From: Actinomycetes bacterium | GTDB taxonomy: Bacteria; Actinomycetota; Acidimicrobiia; Acidimicrobiales; Microtrichaceae | DNA length: 16,211 nt | NCBI GenBank assembly: GCA_023437745.1 | Contig: JAEZFI010000226.1 | Span: 1 to 16,211 of the forward strand | Reading direction: 5' to 3' | Shown here: in pieces, positions 7,505 through 15,670 of the stretch | How the letters are laid out: each line of letters begins with the position of its first letter | Numbering within the stretch: the stretch's first letter is position 1 | The notes under the pieces: model-generated | What the model was told of the DNA's origin: nothing | Seen by the model: only the letters and a program-made list of their open reading frames with translations | Databases searched by the model: none | Made by a program: the position numbers and the translations under genes

Positions 7505-9843
7505 CCGCCGGCCCCCTCGAGCGCCAGCTCGTCGTCGCGCACTCCGAGGGCCCGCTCGGCGTCGATCAGGTCGGAGCGGGTCAGGGGTCGGTCCACGCCG
7601 ACGAGGTCCGGCGACGGCTCGGTGGAGAGGACCACCAGCCCCAGCAGCGCACGGCTGACGAGTGCCGACACGGTCACGACAGCGAGGATCGCCATGAAGC
7701 GAACGCCGTTGGATTCGATCGCGGTGCCCCACGACACGAGCAGCGTCAGGATCGTCATGAGCGCACCCCAGGCCAGCGCCCGCCCGACCCGGGCCCGGTC
7801 GGCCCCGCCGTCGAGGAGCCCAGGGATCGTCGGCACCACGGCCAGCACGAACACGAGCACGGCGGCCAGCAGGGTCCAGCCGTCGATCACGTCGCCGTTG
7901 CGCAGTGCCCAGATGCCCACCAGCCCGACCGCTCCGACGCCCACCGCGGCGTTCGACTCCGACACGTCCTTGAAGTTGGTGGACAGCTCGTGCGTGACGC
8001 CGCTCGGGTTCCGACCGAGGGAGATGCCCATGAGCCCCGGAAGGACCGAGTTCACCTTGGTCACCGGCAGCTCGATCAGCTTGTAGATGCCGAGGAAGTT
8101 GGAGGCGAACACCGACGAGATCACGGGGAACGCTCCGAGGATCGCGCCGCCGATGAGCGCGCCGCTCACGGCGCCCACGCCGCCCACCACCGCCAGCATG
8201 GTCACCGGCAGGCCCGCTGCCACCAGGAACTCCTCGCTCACCAGGGTGCGACCCGAGATCGCACCGGCGAGCCCCGCGATGCCGGCGGACAGGGCGAACA
8301 CGCCGAGCTTCGTCAGCGTGAGGTTGAGGCCCAGCGTGGCGCACGCCACCGGGCTGTCCTTCAGCGCGGACAGGCGGCGACCCCAGGCGCCCCGACGGAG
8401 CGCCACCAGCCCGAGCCCGATCAGGGCGAACGTCACGGCGCCGATCAGCGCCTGCGCCTTGGCGTTCGAGGCGACCCAGTCACCGATGCGCAGCGGCGGC
8501 ACCTGGCGGTTGCCGCCGGGCATCAGCTCGTACTGGTTGAAGAACATCGCCGACATGAGCATGGCGAACGCCACGGTCGAGAGCGCGAGGTAGATGCCGG
8601 TGAGGCGCAGCGCGGGCAGGGCCATCAGCGCACCGGCGATCGCGGTGATCGCGGCACCCACCACGACCCCCCACGGGGACCAGTCGGCGCCGAGGTAGCC
8701 GGCCACGACGCCACCGATCCCGGCGAAGGTGAGCGGGGCGAGCGAGATCTGGCCGGCGTAGCCCGTGAGCGGCACGAGGGAGAGGGCGACCAGCGCGATG
8801 AACATCGCGTACGCCAGCTGCACGACCCCCCGGTTCGGGATGACCTCGACGAGGCCCCACACCACGGCGACGAGGGCGACCGCGCCGATCACGGCGATGC
8901 GGACGCTCGGCACGCCCCAGTGCTCCCGTTGTCGTTGCACGCCCGCCGCTCGCAGGCGGGCCTGGGGGAGGAACACCATCACCAGGAGGAGCATGAGCGG
9001 CGACACCGCGCTCTGGACGCCCAGGAAGTTGAACGGCCCGATCTGCCAGGTGGGGTCGACGTACGCGGCGGTGTAGGCCTCGGCCAGTCCGAGGATCAGC
9101 GCGCCGAGGAACGTGAGCGGAAGGCTGCGGAGCCGACCGACGACCGCGGCGGCGAACGAGTTGATGACGAGCAGCGTGAGCCGGGAGCCCTGCAGCGGGG
9201 CGCCGGCACCCACCAGGATCCCGGCGATCGCGGCGAGCGACGCGCCGAGCGCCCACGCGGTCATCGAGATCCGTCCGGGCCGGGCGCCGTTCAGCTGCGC
9301 GAGTGGGCGGTCGTCGACCACCGCCCGCATCGCCACGCCCGTGCGCGTGCCGAAGAGGAGGAGACGCAGCGCGATGGCCACCAGGACCGCCGCGGCGAGC
9401 ACGACGATCGAGTGGTACGGCACGTTGACGTCACCGACCCGCACCACCTGGTCCGTGAAGAACTCGGGGAACGTGCGGCTGACGCCCGAGGGCCAGATCC
9501 ACTCGGCGACCCCGAGCAGCGCGACGAGGAGGCTGACGGTCACCACGACCTTCACGACCTCGGAGGTGCCCTCGAGACCGCGCATGATCACGCGTTCGAC
9601 GCCGGCGCCGAACAGGGGCGCGCCGATGAGGATCACGAGCGGGAGCGCGATCCACAGCGGCACACCCCAGTCGATGTGGAGCTGCCAGTAGAAGAACGCC
9701 GCCAGCATCCCGAACGCACCGTGGGCGAAGTTGAAGATGCCCGAGGTGGTGTACGTGACCACCAGCCCGGAGGCGGCGATCGCGTACACCGCCGCCGTGC
9801 TGATGCCCACGACGCTGAAGTTCAGGAAGCGTGCGATGTCCAT
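7501..9843 (-). CDS. Fused LivH-LivM permease with extra C-terminal membrane domain
   Basis: A 780-residue protein joins both permease halves of a Liv-type importer. Residues 1 to about 295 are LivH-like, with FNFAHGAFGML (37-47) and the ATPase-coupling loop GVAMRAVVDDRPLAQLNG (169-186). Residues about 310-620 are LivM-like, with GYAGQISLAPLTFAGIGG (361-378), coupling loop GRRLSALKDSPVACATLGLN (488-507) and GLMGISLGRNPSG (603-615). Residues about 632-740 add roughly four more membrane helices not found in standard LivM, followed by a charged cytosolic tail. ATG 9843 lies 46 nt after the binding-protein gene and has no strong ribosome site. The fusion fixes 1:1 LivH:LivM stoichiometry. Family assignment is firm; the extra domain's role is unknown. 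Confidence 0.93.
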   Translation of the reverse strand: MDIARFLNFSVVGISTAAVYAIAASGLVVTYTTSGIFNFAHGAFGMLAAFFYWQLHIDWGVPLWIALPLVILIGAPLFGAGVERVIMRGLEGTSEVVKVVVTVSLLVALLGVAEWIWPSGVSRTFPEFFTDQVVRVGDVNVPYHSIVVLAAAVLVAIALRLLLFGTRTGVAMRAVVDDRPLAQLNGARPGRISMTAWALGASLAAIAGILVGAGAPLQGSRLTLLVINSFAAAVVGRLRSLPLTFLGALILGLAEAYTAAYVDPTWQIGPFNFLGVQSAVSPLMLLLVMVFLPQARLRAAGVQRQREHWGVPSVRIAVIGAVALVAVVWGLVEVIPNRGVVQLAYAMFIALVALSLVPLTGYAGQISLAPLTFAGIGGVVAGYLGADWSPWGVVVGAAITAIAGALMALPALRLTGIYLALSTVAFAMLMSAMFFNQYELMPGGNRQVPPLRIGDWVASNAKAQALIGAVTFALIGLGLVALRRGAWGRRLSALKDSPVACATLGLNLTLTKLGVFALSAGIAGLAGAISGRTLVSEEFLVAAGLPVTMLAVVGGVGAVSGALIGGAILGAFPVISSVFASNFLGIYKLIELPVTKVNSVLPGLMGISLGRNPSGVTHELSTNFKDVSESNAAVGVGAVGLVGIWALRNGDVIDGWTLLAAVLVFVLAVVPTIPGLLDGGADRARVGRALAWGALMTILTLLVSWGTAIESNGVRFMAILAVVTVSALVSRALLGLVVLSTEPSPDLVGVDRPLTRSDLIDAERALGVRDDELALEGAGG

Positions 9844-9889
9844 GCTGACCAGGGAGTCGACGGGAGTGCGGTCGGTGGGACCGGCGGGA

Positions 9890-11320
9890 TCAGAGGTCCC
9901 GGCTCGGGTCGACCTTGCCCGTGCCCAGGTCGCCCGTGATCTTCACGTTGCCGTCCGGGTAGCAGCTGAAGCCCTCCTTGTCGGCGTCGGCGCTGCCGAT
10001 CTCGGGGAACAGCCGCTTCCAGGTGTCCTGCGCGGTGGCCTGCACGAGCACGTGGCAGACGGGGCCCTCGTCCTTGGACGGGAACGACGGGGCGTGGAGC
10101 CCGCCACCCGTCCACTCGTCGACGCTGCTGGCCTGCTCGAGGACGCACTTCCGGCTGATGGCGCCGTCGTTGTCCTCGACGCACTTGTTGGCGGCGGTGG
10201 CGAAGAGCAGCCAGGACGTGAACGACTGGATGCTGAGACCGGCGACCTTCTTGTCCGCCGGGCCGTACTGGTCGAAGATGTCCAGCATCTGCTTCGTGGC
10301 CGGCCACTTGTCGGCCTCCTCGAACGGATGGAACGCCGTGCGGATGACGAGCCCCTCGGCCGAGCCGGCGCCGGCGCTGAAGATCTGCGGGTCGTAGTGG
10401 TTGGTCTCGGCGAAGACGAGCCCGTCGTAGTCCTGCTGGCGGAGCTTCTGCATGAAGATGGAGAGGTTGTCCGGCTCGCCGATGAACGCGATCGCCTCGG
10501 CGCCGGAGCTCTTGACCTGCTGCACGGTCACGTCGAAGTTCGGGCCGAGCACCGGGTAGGCGATCTCATCGGTCCAGTTGACGCCCTCGACCGTCTTGCC
10601 CGTGGCGACGAGCTGGTCCTTGTTGATGCGGATGGAGGGCAGCTCGCCGTAGACGACCGCGACGTTCGCCATGGCCTCGGGGTAGAGCTTCACGAGGTCG
10701 CGGAACCAGCTGTTCGGCTTCGTGTAGCCCGGGTTCGGGATGGCCTGCTGCTGACCGTTGGCGTCGGCGAAGTCGGTCGAGACCGCGAAGCCCGGGATGG
10801 CGATGAGCTTGCACTTGTGGAAGTCCGAGCCGTCCTTGCCCGAGAACATGAGCGTGTCGGAGGCGAAGCCGCCGCCGACCATCGCGAACACGTCGGTGCA
10901 CGCAGTGGTCATCGCCGTCTCGACGTTGAGGACCTTGCCGTCGAGGTCGACCAGCTCGATCTGCTTGCCGGCGATGCCGCCCGCCGCGTTGCACCAGCCC
11001 GCGAACGCCACCGACGCGTCCCACATCTCCTTGAGGAGGCCGGGGCGGAGGTCCGAGGTCCGGTCGTTGGCGACGCCGAGGTAGAGCTTGTCCGAGCCGA
11101 GGCCCGCCTCGTCGTCGGGGATCGTCACCTCGACGCCGTCGGGGGCGTCACCGCAGACGCCCTCGAGATCGCCGAAGTCGCCCGCAGCGCCACCGGAATC
11201 GGGGGCTGTCGTCTCGGTGCCCTCGTCCTCCTTGTCGGAGGCTCCGTCCGTGCCCTTCGCACCGCAGCCGGCAGCGACCAGCGCGAGGCAGACGGACATG
11301 GCAACTACGAGACGCTTCAT
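9890..11320 (-). CDS. Lipoprotein substrate-binding protein of the Liv-type ABC importer
   Basis: This is the extracytoplasmic receptor of the importer, 476 residues. A lipoprotein signal peptide (MKRLVVAMSVCLALVAAGC, lipid-carrying Cys at 19) precedes a Gly/Ser/Asp/Glu/Thr-rich linker. The binding domain follows (from about residue 60: LYLGVANDRTSDLRPG, then WCNAAGGIAGKQIELVDLDG), as in type I periplasmic-binding proteins related to LivJ. It has eight further cysteines after C19, more than usual, suggesting disulfides. ATG 11320 is chosen because AAGGGG lies about seven bases upstream and the signal peptide begins there; the frame is open further upstream but without support. It is the first gene of the importer operon. 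The ligand cannot be read from sequence. Confidence 0.9.
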   Translation of the reverse strand: MKRLVVAMSVCLALVAAGCGAKGTDGASDKEDEGTETTAPDSGGAAGDFGDLEGVCGDAPDGVEVTIPDDEAGLGSDKLYLGVANDRTSDLRPGLLKEMWDASVAFAGWCNAAGGIAGKQIELVDLDGKVLNVETAMTTACTDVFAMVGGGFASDTLMFSGKDGSDFHKCKLIAIPGFAVSTDFADANGQQQAIPNPGYTKPNSWFRDLVKLYPEAMANVAVVYGELPSIRINKDQLVATGKTVEGVNWTDEIAYPVLGPNFDVTVQQVKSSGAEAIAFIGEPDNLSIFMQKLRQQDYDGLVFAETNHYDPQIFSAGAGSAEGLVIRTAFHPFEEADKWPATKQMLDIFDQYGPADKKVAGLSIQSFTSWLLFATAANKCVEDNDGAISRKCVLEQASSVDEWTGGGLHAPSFPSKDEGPVCHVLVQATAQDTWKRLFPEIGSADADKEGFSCYPDGNVKITGDLGTGKVDPSRDL

Positions 11321-11411
11321 GCGGACCCCCCTTGGATGAGCCGGGACATTCGACCATGGGGCACCGAACCTCGCAAGGATCGCGCTCCCCGGTGGTGGTC
11401 CCCGGCGAACA

Positions 11412-11434
11412 GTTTCTGACAGAGTGTCAGAAAC
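11412..11434. promoter_or_regulatory. Perfect palindrome, likely TetR-family operator
   Basis: GTTTCTGACA, the spacer GAG and TGTCAGAAAC form a perfect 10-3-10 inverted repeat in the 139-nt gap between the divergent importer operon and the amidohydrolase. Length and symmetry suit a dimeric TetR-type repressor. No regulator gene lies in the window, so it would be encoded elsewhere. It sits 26 nt ahead of the amidohydrolase ATG and 92 nt ahead of the binding-protein ATG. Confidence 0.65.
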
Positions 11435-11459
11435 CGTAGTCGAGTCGAACGGGGTCGGA

Positions 11460-13172
11460 ATGCACGAGCTGATCATCAACGGAGTGACCCTGGTGGACGG
11501 GACCGGCGCGCCGGCGCGGACCGCCTCGGTGGCGGTCGCCGGGGGGCGCATCGTGCAGGTCGCGGACGGCGGCGCACCGATCGACGGCGAGGCCGCCGAG
11601 GTGATCGACGGCACCGGGCTGGCCCTCTCCCCCGGCTTCATCGACCCCCACACGCACTACGACGCGCAGCTCTTCTGGGACCCCGCAGCGTCGCCGTCGA
11701 ACCTCCACGGAGTCACCACGATCATCGCCGGCAACTGCGGGTTCACCCTCGCACCGCTGGCGCCGGGCGATGCCGACTACCTGCGCCGGATGATGGCGAA
11801 GGTGGAGGGCATGCCGCTCGCCGCGCTCGAGGAGGGCGTCGAGTGGGACTGGGACGGCTTCGACGAGTACCTCGCCCGCCTCGACGGCAACCTCGGCGTG
11901 AACGCCGCCTTCATGGTCGGCCACTGCGCGCTGCGGCGCCGGGTGATGGGCACGGCGGCGGTCGGCAACGAGGCCACCCCCGAGCAGATCGACGAGATGG
12001 TGGCCCTGCTCCACCAGGCGATCGAGGCCGGCGGGCTGGGCTTCTCGACCACGCTGGCGCGGACGCACTCCGACGGTGACGGCCAGCCCGTGGCCAGCCG
12101 CTGGGCGTCGCGAGACGAGCTCCTCGCCCTGGCGCGGGCCGTCGGCGAGCACCCCGGCACGCAGCTCGAGTTCGCCTCGGACGGCTGCCTCGACGGGTTC
12201 CCCGACGACGAGATCGACTTCATGATCGAGTTCGCGAAGGCCGCCGACCGCCCCCTCAACTGGAACGTGCTGACGGTCGACAGCGCCGACCCCGAGCGGT
12301 ACCGCAACCAACTCGCGGCCATGGACCGGTGCCGCGAGGCGGGCGTGACGGTGATCGCCCTGACCATGCCGATCCTCGTCGGCATGAACATGAGCTTCAA
12401 CACGTACTGCGCGTTGAACATGCTCCCCGACTGGGGGCCGATCCTCGGACTCCCGCCGGTCGCCCGGCTGGCCTGCCTGCGGGACCCCGACGTGCGCACG
12501 TATTTGCGGGAGCGGGCCGCGTCGCCCGAGGCCGGCGTGTTCGCGAGGCTCACGGGCTGGGAGAAGTACGTCATCGGCGACACCTACGCCGACCCGTCGC
12601 TGAAGGGAGCGCTGGTCGCCGACCTCGCCGCCGAGCGCGGCGTGTCCCCCTTCGACGCCCTCCTCGACGTGGTCGTCGCCGACGACCTCCGCACCGTCCT
12701 GTGGCCCGGCCCGACCGATGACGACGACGAGTCGTGGCGACTGCGGGGCGAGGCGTGGGAGCACCCGTCGGTGATGATCGGCGGCTCGGACGCCGGCGCC
12801 CACCTCGACCGCATGTGCGGCCCGCCCTACACGACCCAGTGGCTGGGCGACTGCCTCCGCGGCCGCAAGCTCGCCACGTTCGAGCGGGCGGTGCAGCACC
12901 TGACCGAGGTGCCGGCCCAGCTCTTCGGGCTCACCGATCGGGGTCGCATCGCCGAGGGCTACCGCGCCGACATGGTGCTGTTCGACCCCGCCACGATCGA
13001 CGCCGGCCCGATCGAGATGGTCGACGACCTCCCCGGCGGCACGGGTCGCCTGGTCGCCCCCGCCGTCGGCGTGCACCGCGTGTGGGTGGGTGGCGAGACC
13101 ACCGTCGAGGACGGCAAGGCCACGGGCACCCTCCCCGGCCGCATCCTCCGCAGCGGCACCGACACCCAGTAG
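11460..13172 (+). CDS. Amidohydrolase, N-acyl-D-amino-acid deacylase family
   Basis: A 570-residue cytosolic metal-dependent hydrolase of the amidohydrolase 3 / D-aminoacylase type. Visible motifs are the opening LIINGVTLVDGTGAPA, GFIDPHTHYDAQ with metal residues H64 and H66, GNCGFTLAP with C93 (the usual metal-bridging Cys), and GGSDAGAHLDRM (441-452) with D444. The C-terminal beta-sandwich GRIAEGYRADMVLFDP (495-510) is also typical. Between H231 and H434 there is no histidine, so the two middle metal ligands of classical D-aminoacylases appear to be missing; that zone reads PLNWNVL (265-271). ATG 11460 matches family N-termini; GTG 11424 lies inside the palindrome and has no ribosome site. 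The gene is divergent from the importer, which suggests that it acts on the imported compound. True substrate unknown. Confidence 0.85.
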   Translation: MHELIINGVTLVDGTGAPARTASVAVAGGRIVQVADGGAPIDGEAAEVIDGTGLALSPGFIDPHTHYDAQLFWDPAASPSNLHGVTTIIAGNCGFTLAPLAPGDADYLRRMMAKVEGMPLAALEEGVEWDWDGFDEYLARLDGNLGVNAAFMVGHCALRRRVMGTAAVGNEATPEQIDEMVALLHQAIEAGGLGFSTTLARTHSDGDGQPVASRWASRDELLALARAVGEHPGTQLEFASDGCLDGFPDDEIDFMIEFAKAADRPLNWNVLTVDSADPERYRNQLAAMDRCREAGVTVIALTMPILVGMNMSFNTYCALNMLPDWGPILGLPPVARLACLRDPDVRTYLRERAASPEAGVFARLTGWEKYVIGDTYADPSLKGALVADLAAERGVSPFDALLDVVVADDLRTVLWPGPTDDDDESWRLRGEAWEHPSVMIGGSDAGAHLDRMCGPPYTTQWLGDCLRGRKLATFERAVQHLTEVPAQLFGLTDRGRIAEGYRADMVLFDPATIDAGPIEMVDDLPGGTGRLVAPAVGVHRVWVGGETTVEDGKATGTLPGRILRSGTDTQ

Positions 13173-13189
13173 CCCCGCTGCCCCCGAGG

Positions 13190-13240
13190 TTCCGCGGGAC
13201 CAGATCGGGCATCTCCCCAGCTTCCGCGGGACCAGATCGG
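13190..13240. repeat. Two direct 19-nt repeats in the convergent spacer
   Basis: TTCCGCGGGACCAGATCGG occurs at 13190-13208 and again, identical, at 13222-13240, a period of 32 nt. A third, inverted and slightly altered copy lies at 13265-13280. The core GGTTCCGCGGGACC is itself nearly palindromic around CCGCGG. There are too few copies, and no leader or cas genes, for a CRISPR. Confidence 0.8.
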
Positions 13241-13287
13241 CTGTTTCGCGCACGCGAATGGTCGTCTGGGTCCCGCGGAACCTGGGG
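13215..13287. terminator. Inverted repeat, likely bidirectional terminator
   Basis: Arms 13215-13233 and 13269-13287 are complementary at 18 of 19 positions around a 35-nt loop that holds a smaller TTCGCG/CGCGAA palindrome (13245-13258). It lies between the amidohydrolase stop (13172) and the wecA stop (13288), so it can end transcripts from both sides. There is no T-tract; the call rests on convergent position and stem strength. Confidence 0.6.
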
Positions 13288-14400
13288 TCAGAGGTCGCCG
13301 TTGCGGCGGGCCTTCATCTTCGGCACGAGCATCGTGAAGAGGAGGAGGGACACGCCCGCCAGCACGACGGGCACCATCCCGGCGCCCCGCTGCGTCAACA
13401 CCGGCACCAGGGCGAAGGCCGAGAGCACCGCCGTGAACCCCCACAGGATCACCACCGAGCGCCGGTGCCCGTGACCAAGGCGCATCAGCCGGTGGTGCAG
13501 GTGGTCCTTGTCGGCGGTGGCGAGCCCCTGACGCCGCGTCGCACGGCGCAGCACGGCGAACACCATGTCGATCAGCGGCACGCCGAGGATGACGAGGGGC
13601 AGCACCAGCGGAGCGAAGAAGAACCACGACTGCCCGGTGTACGAGTCGTCGCTCTGCCCGCCGACGGCGATGGTCGACGACGCCATCATCAGTCCGAGGA
13701 ACAGGGCGCCCGCGTCACCCATGAAGACCTTCGCCGGGTGGAAGTTCCACGGCAGGAACCCCAGGCACACCCCGACCACGATCACTGCGAGCAGCGGGCC
13801 GATGTTGCCGTTCTCCAGCGCGCCGACGCGCTGCAGCTTGATGCCGTAGAAGAGGAACGCGCCGGCGGCGATCGCGATGATCCCGGCGGCGAGGCCGTCG
13901 AGGCCGTCGATCAGGTTCACGGCGTTCGCCATCACCGCAACCCACGCCACCGAGACCACCACGGCGAGGTCGGGCGCCAGCACCGTGAAGCCCAGCACGG
14001 GGACCGGCACGTTCACGATCGTCAGGCCGGCGAGGCTGAGGACCGAGCCGGCCAGCACCATGCCGGCGACCTTGGCCGGCGCGGACACGTCACGTAGGTC
14101 GTCGATGAACCCCGTCGTGAACATGATCACTGCGGCGCCGACGACGCCGAGCACGGTGGACCGGTTCTCCATGACGGCGTCGAAGCCGCCGACCAGCGTC
14201 GCCACCCCGAGCCCGGTCCCCATGCCCAGCAGCATCCCCAGCCCGCCGAGCGTGGGGGTGGGCTTCTCGTGCACCCGGCGGTCGCCCGGTTCCACCACCG
14301 CGCCGAGCCGCACGGACAGCTTGATGACCAGGGGCATGGTGAGCGCCGTCGTCGCCGCAGCGACGACGAGCACCACCAGGTACGAGCCCCAGGGCGTCAT
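13288..14400 (-). CDS. wecA: Polyprenyl-phosphate N-acetylglucosaminyl-1-phosphate transferase (WecA/Rfe/TagO type)
   Basis: This integral membrane enzyme moves a sugar-1-phosphate, probably GlcNAc-1-P from UDP-GlcNAc, onto a polyprenyl phosphate carrier (decaprenyl phosphate in many actinobacteria). It thereby starts cell-wall polymer or linker synthesis. The 370-residue protein has about ten or more membrane helices and the family motifs VHEKPTPTLGG (43-53), catalytic DD at 100-101 in FIDDLRD, and NLIDGLDGLAAG (162-173). It also has NFHPAKVFMGDAG (219-231) and the WecA/TagO-specific DHLHHRLMRLGH (299-310), which sets it apart from MraY. ATG 14400 lies 11 nt after glyA; no clear ribosome site. 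The mycobacterial orthologue rfe sits directly before atpI. The acceptor and pathway here are inferred. Confidence 0.9.
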   Translation of the reverse strand: MTPWGSYLVVLVVAAATTALTMPLVIKLSVRLGAVVEPGDRRVHEKPTPTLGGLGMLLGMGTGLGVATLVGGFDAVMENRSTVLGVVGAAVIMFTTGFIDDLRDVSAPAKVAGMVLAGSVLSLAGLTIVNVPVPVLGFTVLAPDLAVVVSVAWVAVMANAVNLIDGLDGLAAGIIAIAAGAFLFYGIKLQRVGALENGNIGPLLAVIVVGVCLGFLPWNFHPAKVFMGDAGALFLGLMMASSTIAVGGQSDDSYTGQSWFFFAPLVLPLVILGVPLIDMVFAVLRRATRRQGLATADKDHLHHRLMRLGHGHRRSVVILWGFTAVLSAFALVPVLTQRGAGMVPVVLAGVSLLLFTMLVPKMKARRNGDL

Positions 14401-14411
14401 CCGGTGATCGA

Positions 14412-15656
14412 TCAGGCCGGGTAGACCGGGAACTTCTCGCAGAGCGCACGGACCTCGTCGCGCACCGCTGCCACCGTCTCGGCGGAGTCGCGCTCGCGGA
14501 GGACCCGGGCGAGGCACGAGGCGATGGTCGCCATCTCGGCTTCACCCATGCCCTGCGTGGTGACCGACGGCGTGCCGATGCGCAGACCCGAGGTGACGAA
14601 CGGCGACCGGGGGTCGTCGGGGATCGTGTTCTTGTTGAGCGTGATGCCGGCCTCGTCGAGGATCGCCTGGGCCTCCTTGCCGGTGAGCTCCTCGTCGAAC
14701 GGGCGAAGGTCCACGAGCATGAGGTGGTTGTCGGTGCCACCCGAGACGAGGCGGAAGCCCTCCCCCGCCAGGGCCTCGGCGAGCGCCGCGCTGTTGGCCA
14801 CGATCTGGCGGGCGTAGCCGGCGAAGCTGGGGTCGGCGGCCTCCTTGAACGCGACGGCCTTGCCGGCGATGACGTGCTCGAGCGGACCACCCTGGAGGCC
14901 CGGGAAGATCGCCTTGTCGATCGCCGCGCCGTGCTCGGAGCGGGTCAGGATGCAGCCGCCGCGCGGGCCGCGCAGCGTCTTGTGCGTGGTGAAGGTGACG
15001 ATGTCGGCGTGCGGCACCGGGTTGGGGTGGACGCCACCGGCGATCAGGCCGGCGATGTGCGCAGCGTCGAACAGCACGAGCGCGCCCACCTCGTCGGCGA
15101 TCTGCCGGATGGGCTCGGGGTCGATGATGCGCGGGTAGGCGGTGGCGCCGGCGACGATCATCTTGGGACGGTGCTCGAGGGCGAGGTCGCGGAGCTGGTC
15201 GAAGTCGATGCGCTCGTCCGACGGCGTCACGCCGTAGCTCACGAAGTTGTAGAAGCGGCCCGAGATGTTGACGGGGCTGCCGTGGGTGAGATGGCCGCCG
15301 TGGTCGAGGCTCATGCCCAGCACGGTGTCGCCCTGCTCCAGCAGCGCGAGGTACACGGCGACGTTGGCGTTGGCGCCCGAGTGGGGCTGCACGTTGGCGT
15401 GCTCGGCACCGAAGAGGGAGCACACCCGCTGGCGGGCGATCTCCTCGATCTCGTCGACGACCTGGTTGCCGCCGTAGTACCGCTTCGCCGGGTAGCCCTC
15501 GGAGTACTTGTTGGTGAGGACGGAGCCGGTGGCGGCCATCACCGCGGGCGACGTGAAGTTCTCGCTGGCGATCAGCTGGAGCCCGGTGTTCTGCCGCTCC
15601 CGCTCGGCGTCGATGAGGTCGAAGACCTCGCTGTCGTGGTCGGTGGGCCAGGGCAT
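14412..15656 (-). CDS. glyA: Serine hydroxymethyltransferase
   Basis: This cytosolic PLP enzyme interconverts serine and glycine with tetrahydrofolate, feeding one-carbon metabolism. The 414-residue length is standard. Motifs include LQLIASENFTSPAV (27-40), NKYSEGYPAKRYYGGN (49-64), QPHSGANAN (90-98) and DAAHIAGLIAGG (197-208). The PLP-binding lysine is K226 in TTHKTLRGPRGG (223-234). The tail has GLRIGTPSVTTQGM, also typical. ATG 15656 has GGAG about six bases upstream and fits family N-termini; the frame is open further upstream but overlaps rpiB. It follows rpiB after 14 nt and precedes wecA by 11 nt, so the three are probably one operon. Identification is secure. Confidence 0.97.
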   Translation of the reverse strand: MPWPTDHDSEVFDLIDAERERQNTGLQLIASENFTSPAVMAATGSVLTNKYSEGYPAKRYYGGNQVVDEIEEIARQRVCSLFGAEHANVQPHSGANANVAVYLALLEQGDTVLGMSLDHGGHLTHGSPVNISGRFYNFVSYGVTPSDERIDFDQLRDLALEHRPKMIVAGATAYPRIIDPEPIRQIADEVGALVLFDAAHIAGLIAGGVHPNPVPHADIVTFTTHKTLRGPRGGCILTRSEHGAAIDKAIFPGLQGGPLEHVIAGKAVAFKEAADPSFAGYARQIVANSAALAEALAGEGFRLVSGGTDNHLMLVDLRPFDEELTGKEAQAILDEAGITLNKNTIPDDPRSPFVTSGLRIGTPSVTTQGMGEAEMATIASCLARVLRERDSAETVAAVRDEVRALCEKFPVYPA

Positions 15657-15670
15657 GGTGACTCCAGGGG

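Noticed and set aside
7990..9939. 649-codon open frame on the plus strand across the permease gene
   Set aside because: The translation is rich in Arg, His, Glu and Asp with no domain; it mirrors the hydrophobic codons of the LivH-LivM gene on the other strand.
11424..13172. Amidohydrolase start at GTG 11424
   Set aside because: It lies inside the operator-like palindrome, has no ribosome site, and the extra 12 residues are not family-like; ATG 11460 fits better.
11427..13253. 608-codon open frame on the minus strand across the amidohydrolase
   Set aside because: It lacks recognisable motifs, whereas the plus-strand frame has full amidohydrolase motifs.
13190..13280. CRISPR array from the 19-nt repeats
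   Set aside because: There are only two direct copies, the 13-nt spacer between them is too short, a third copy is inverted, and no cas gene is present.
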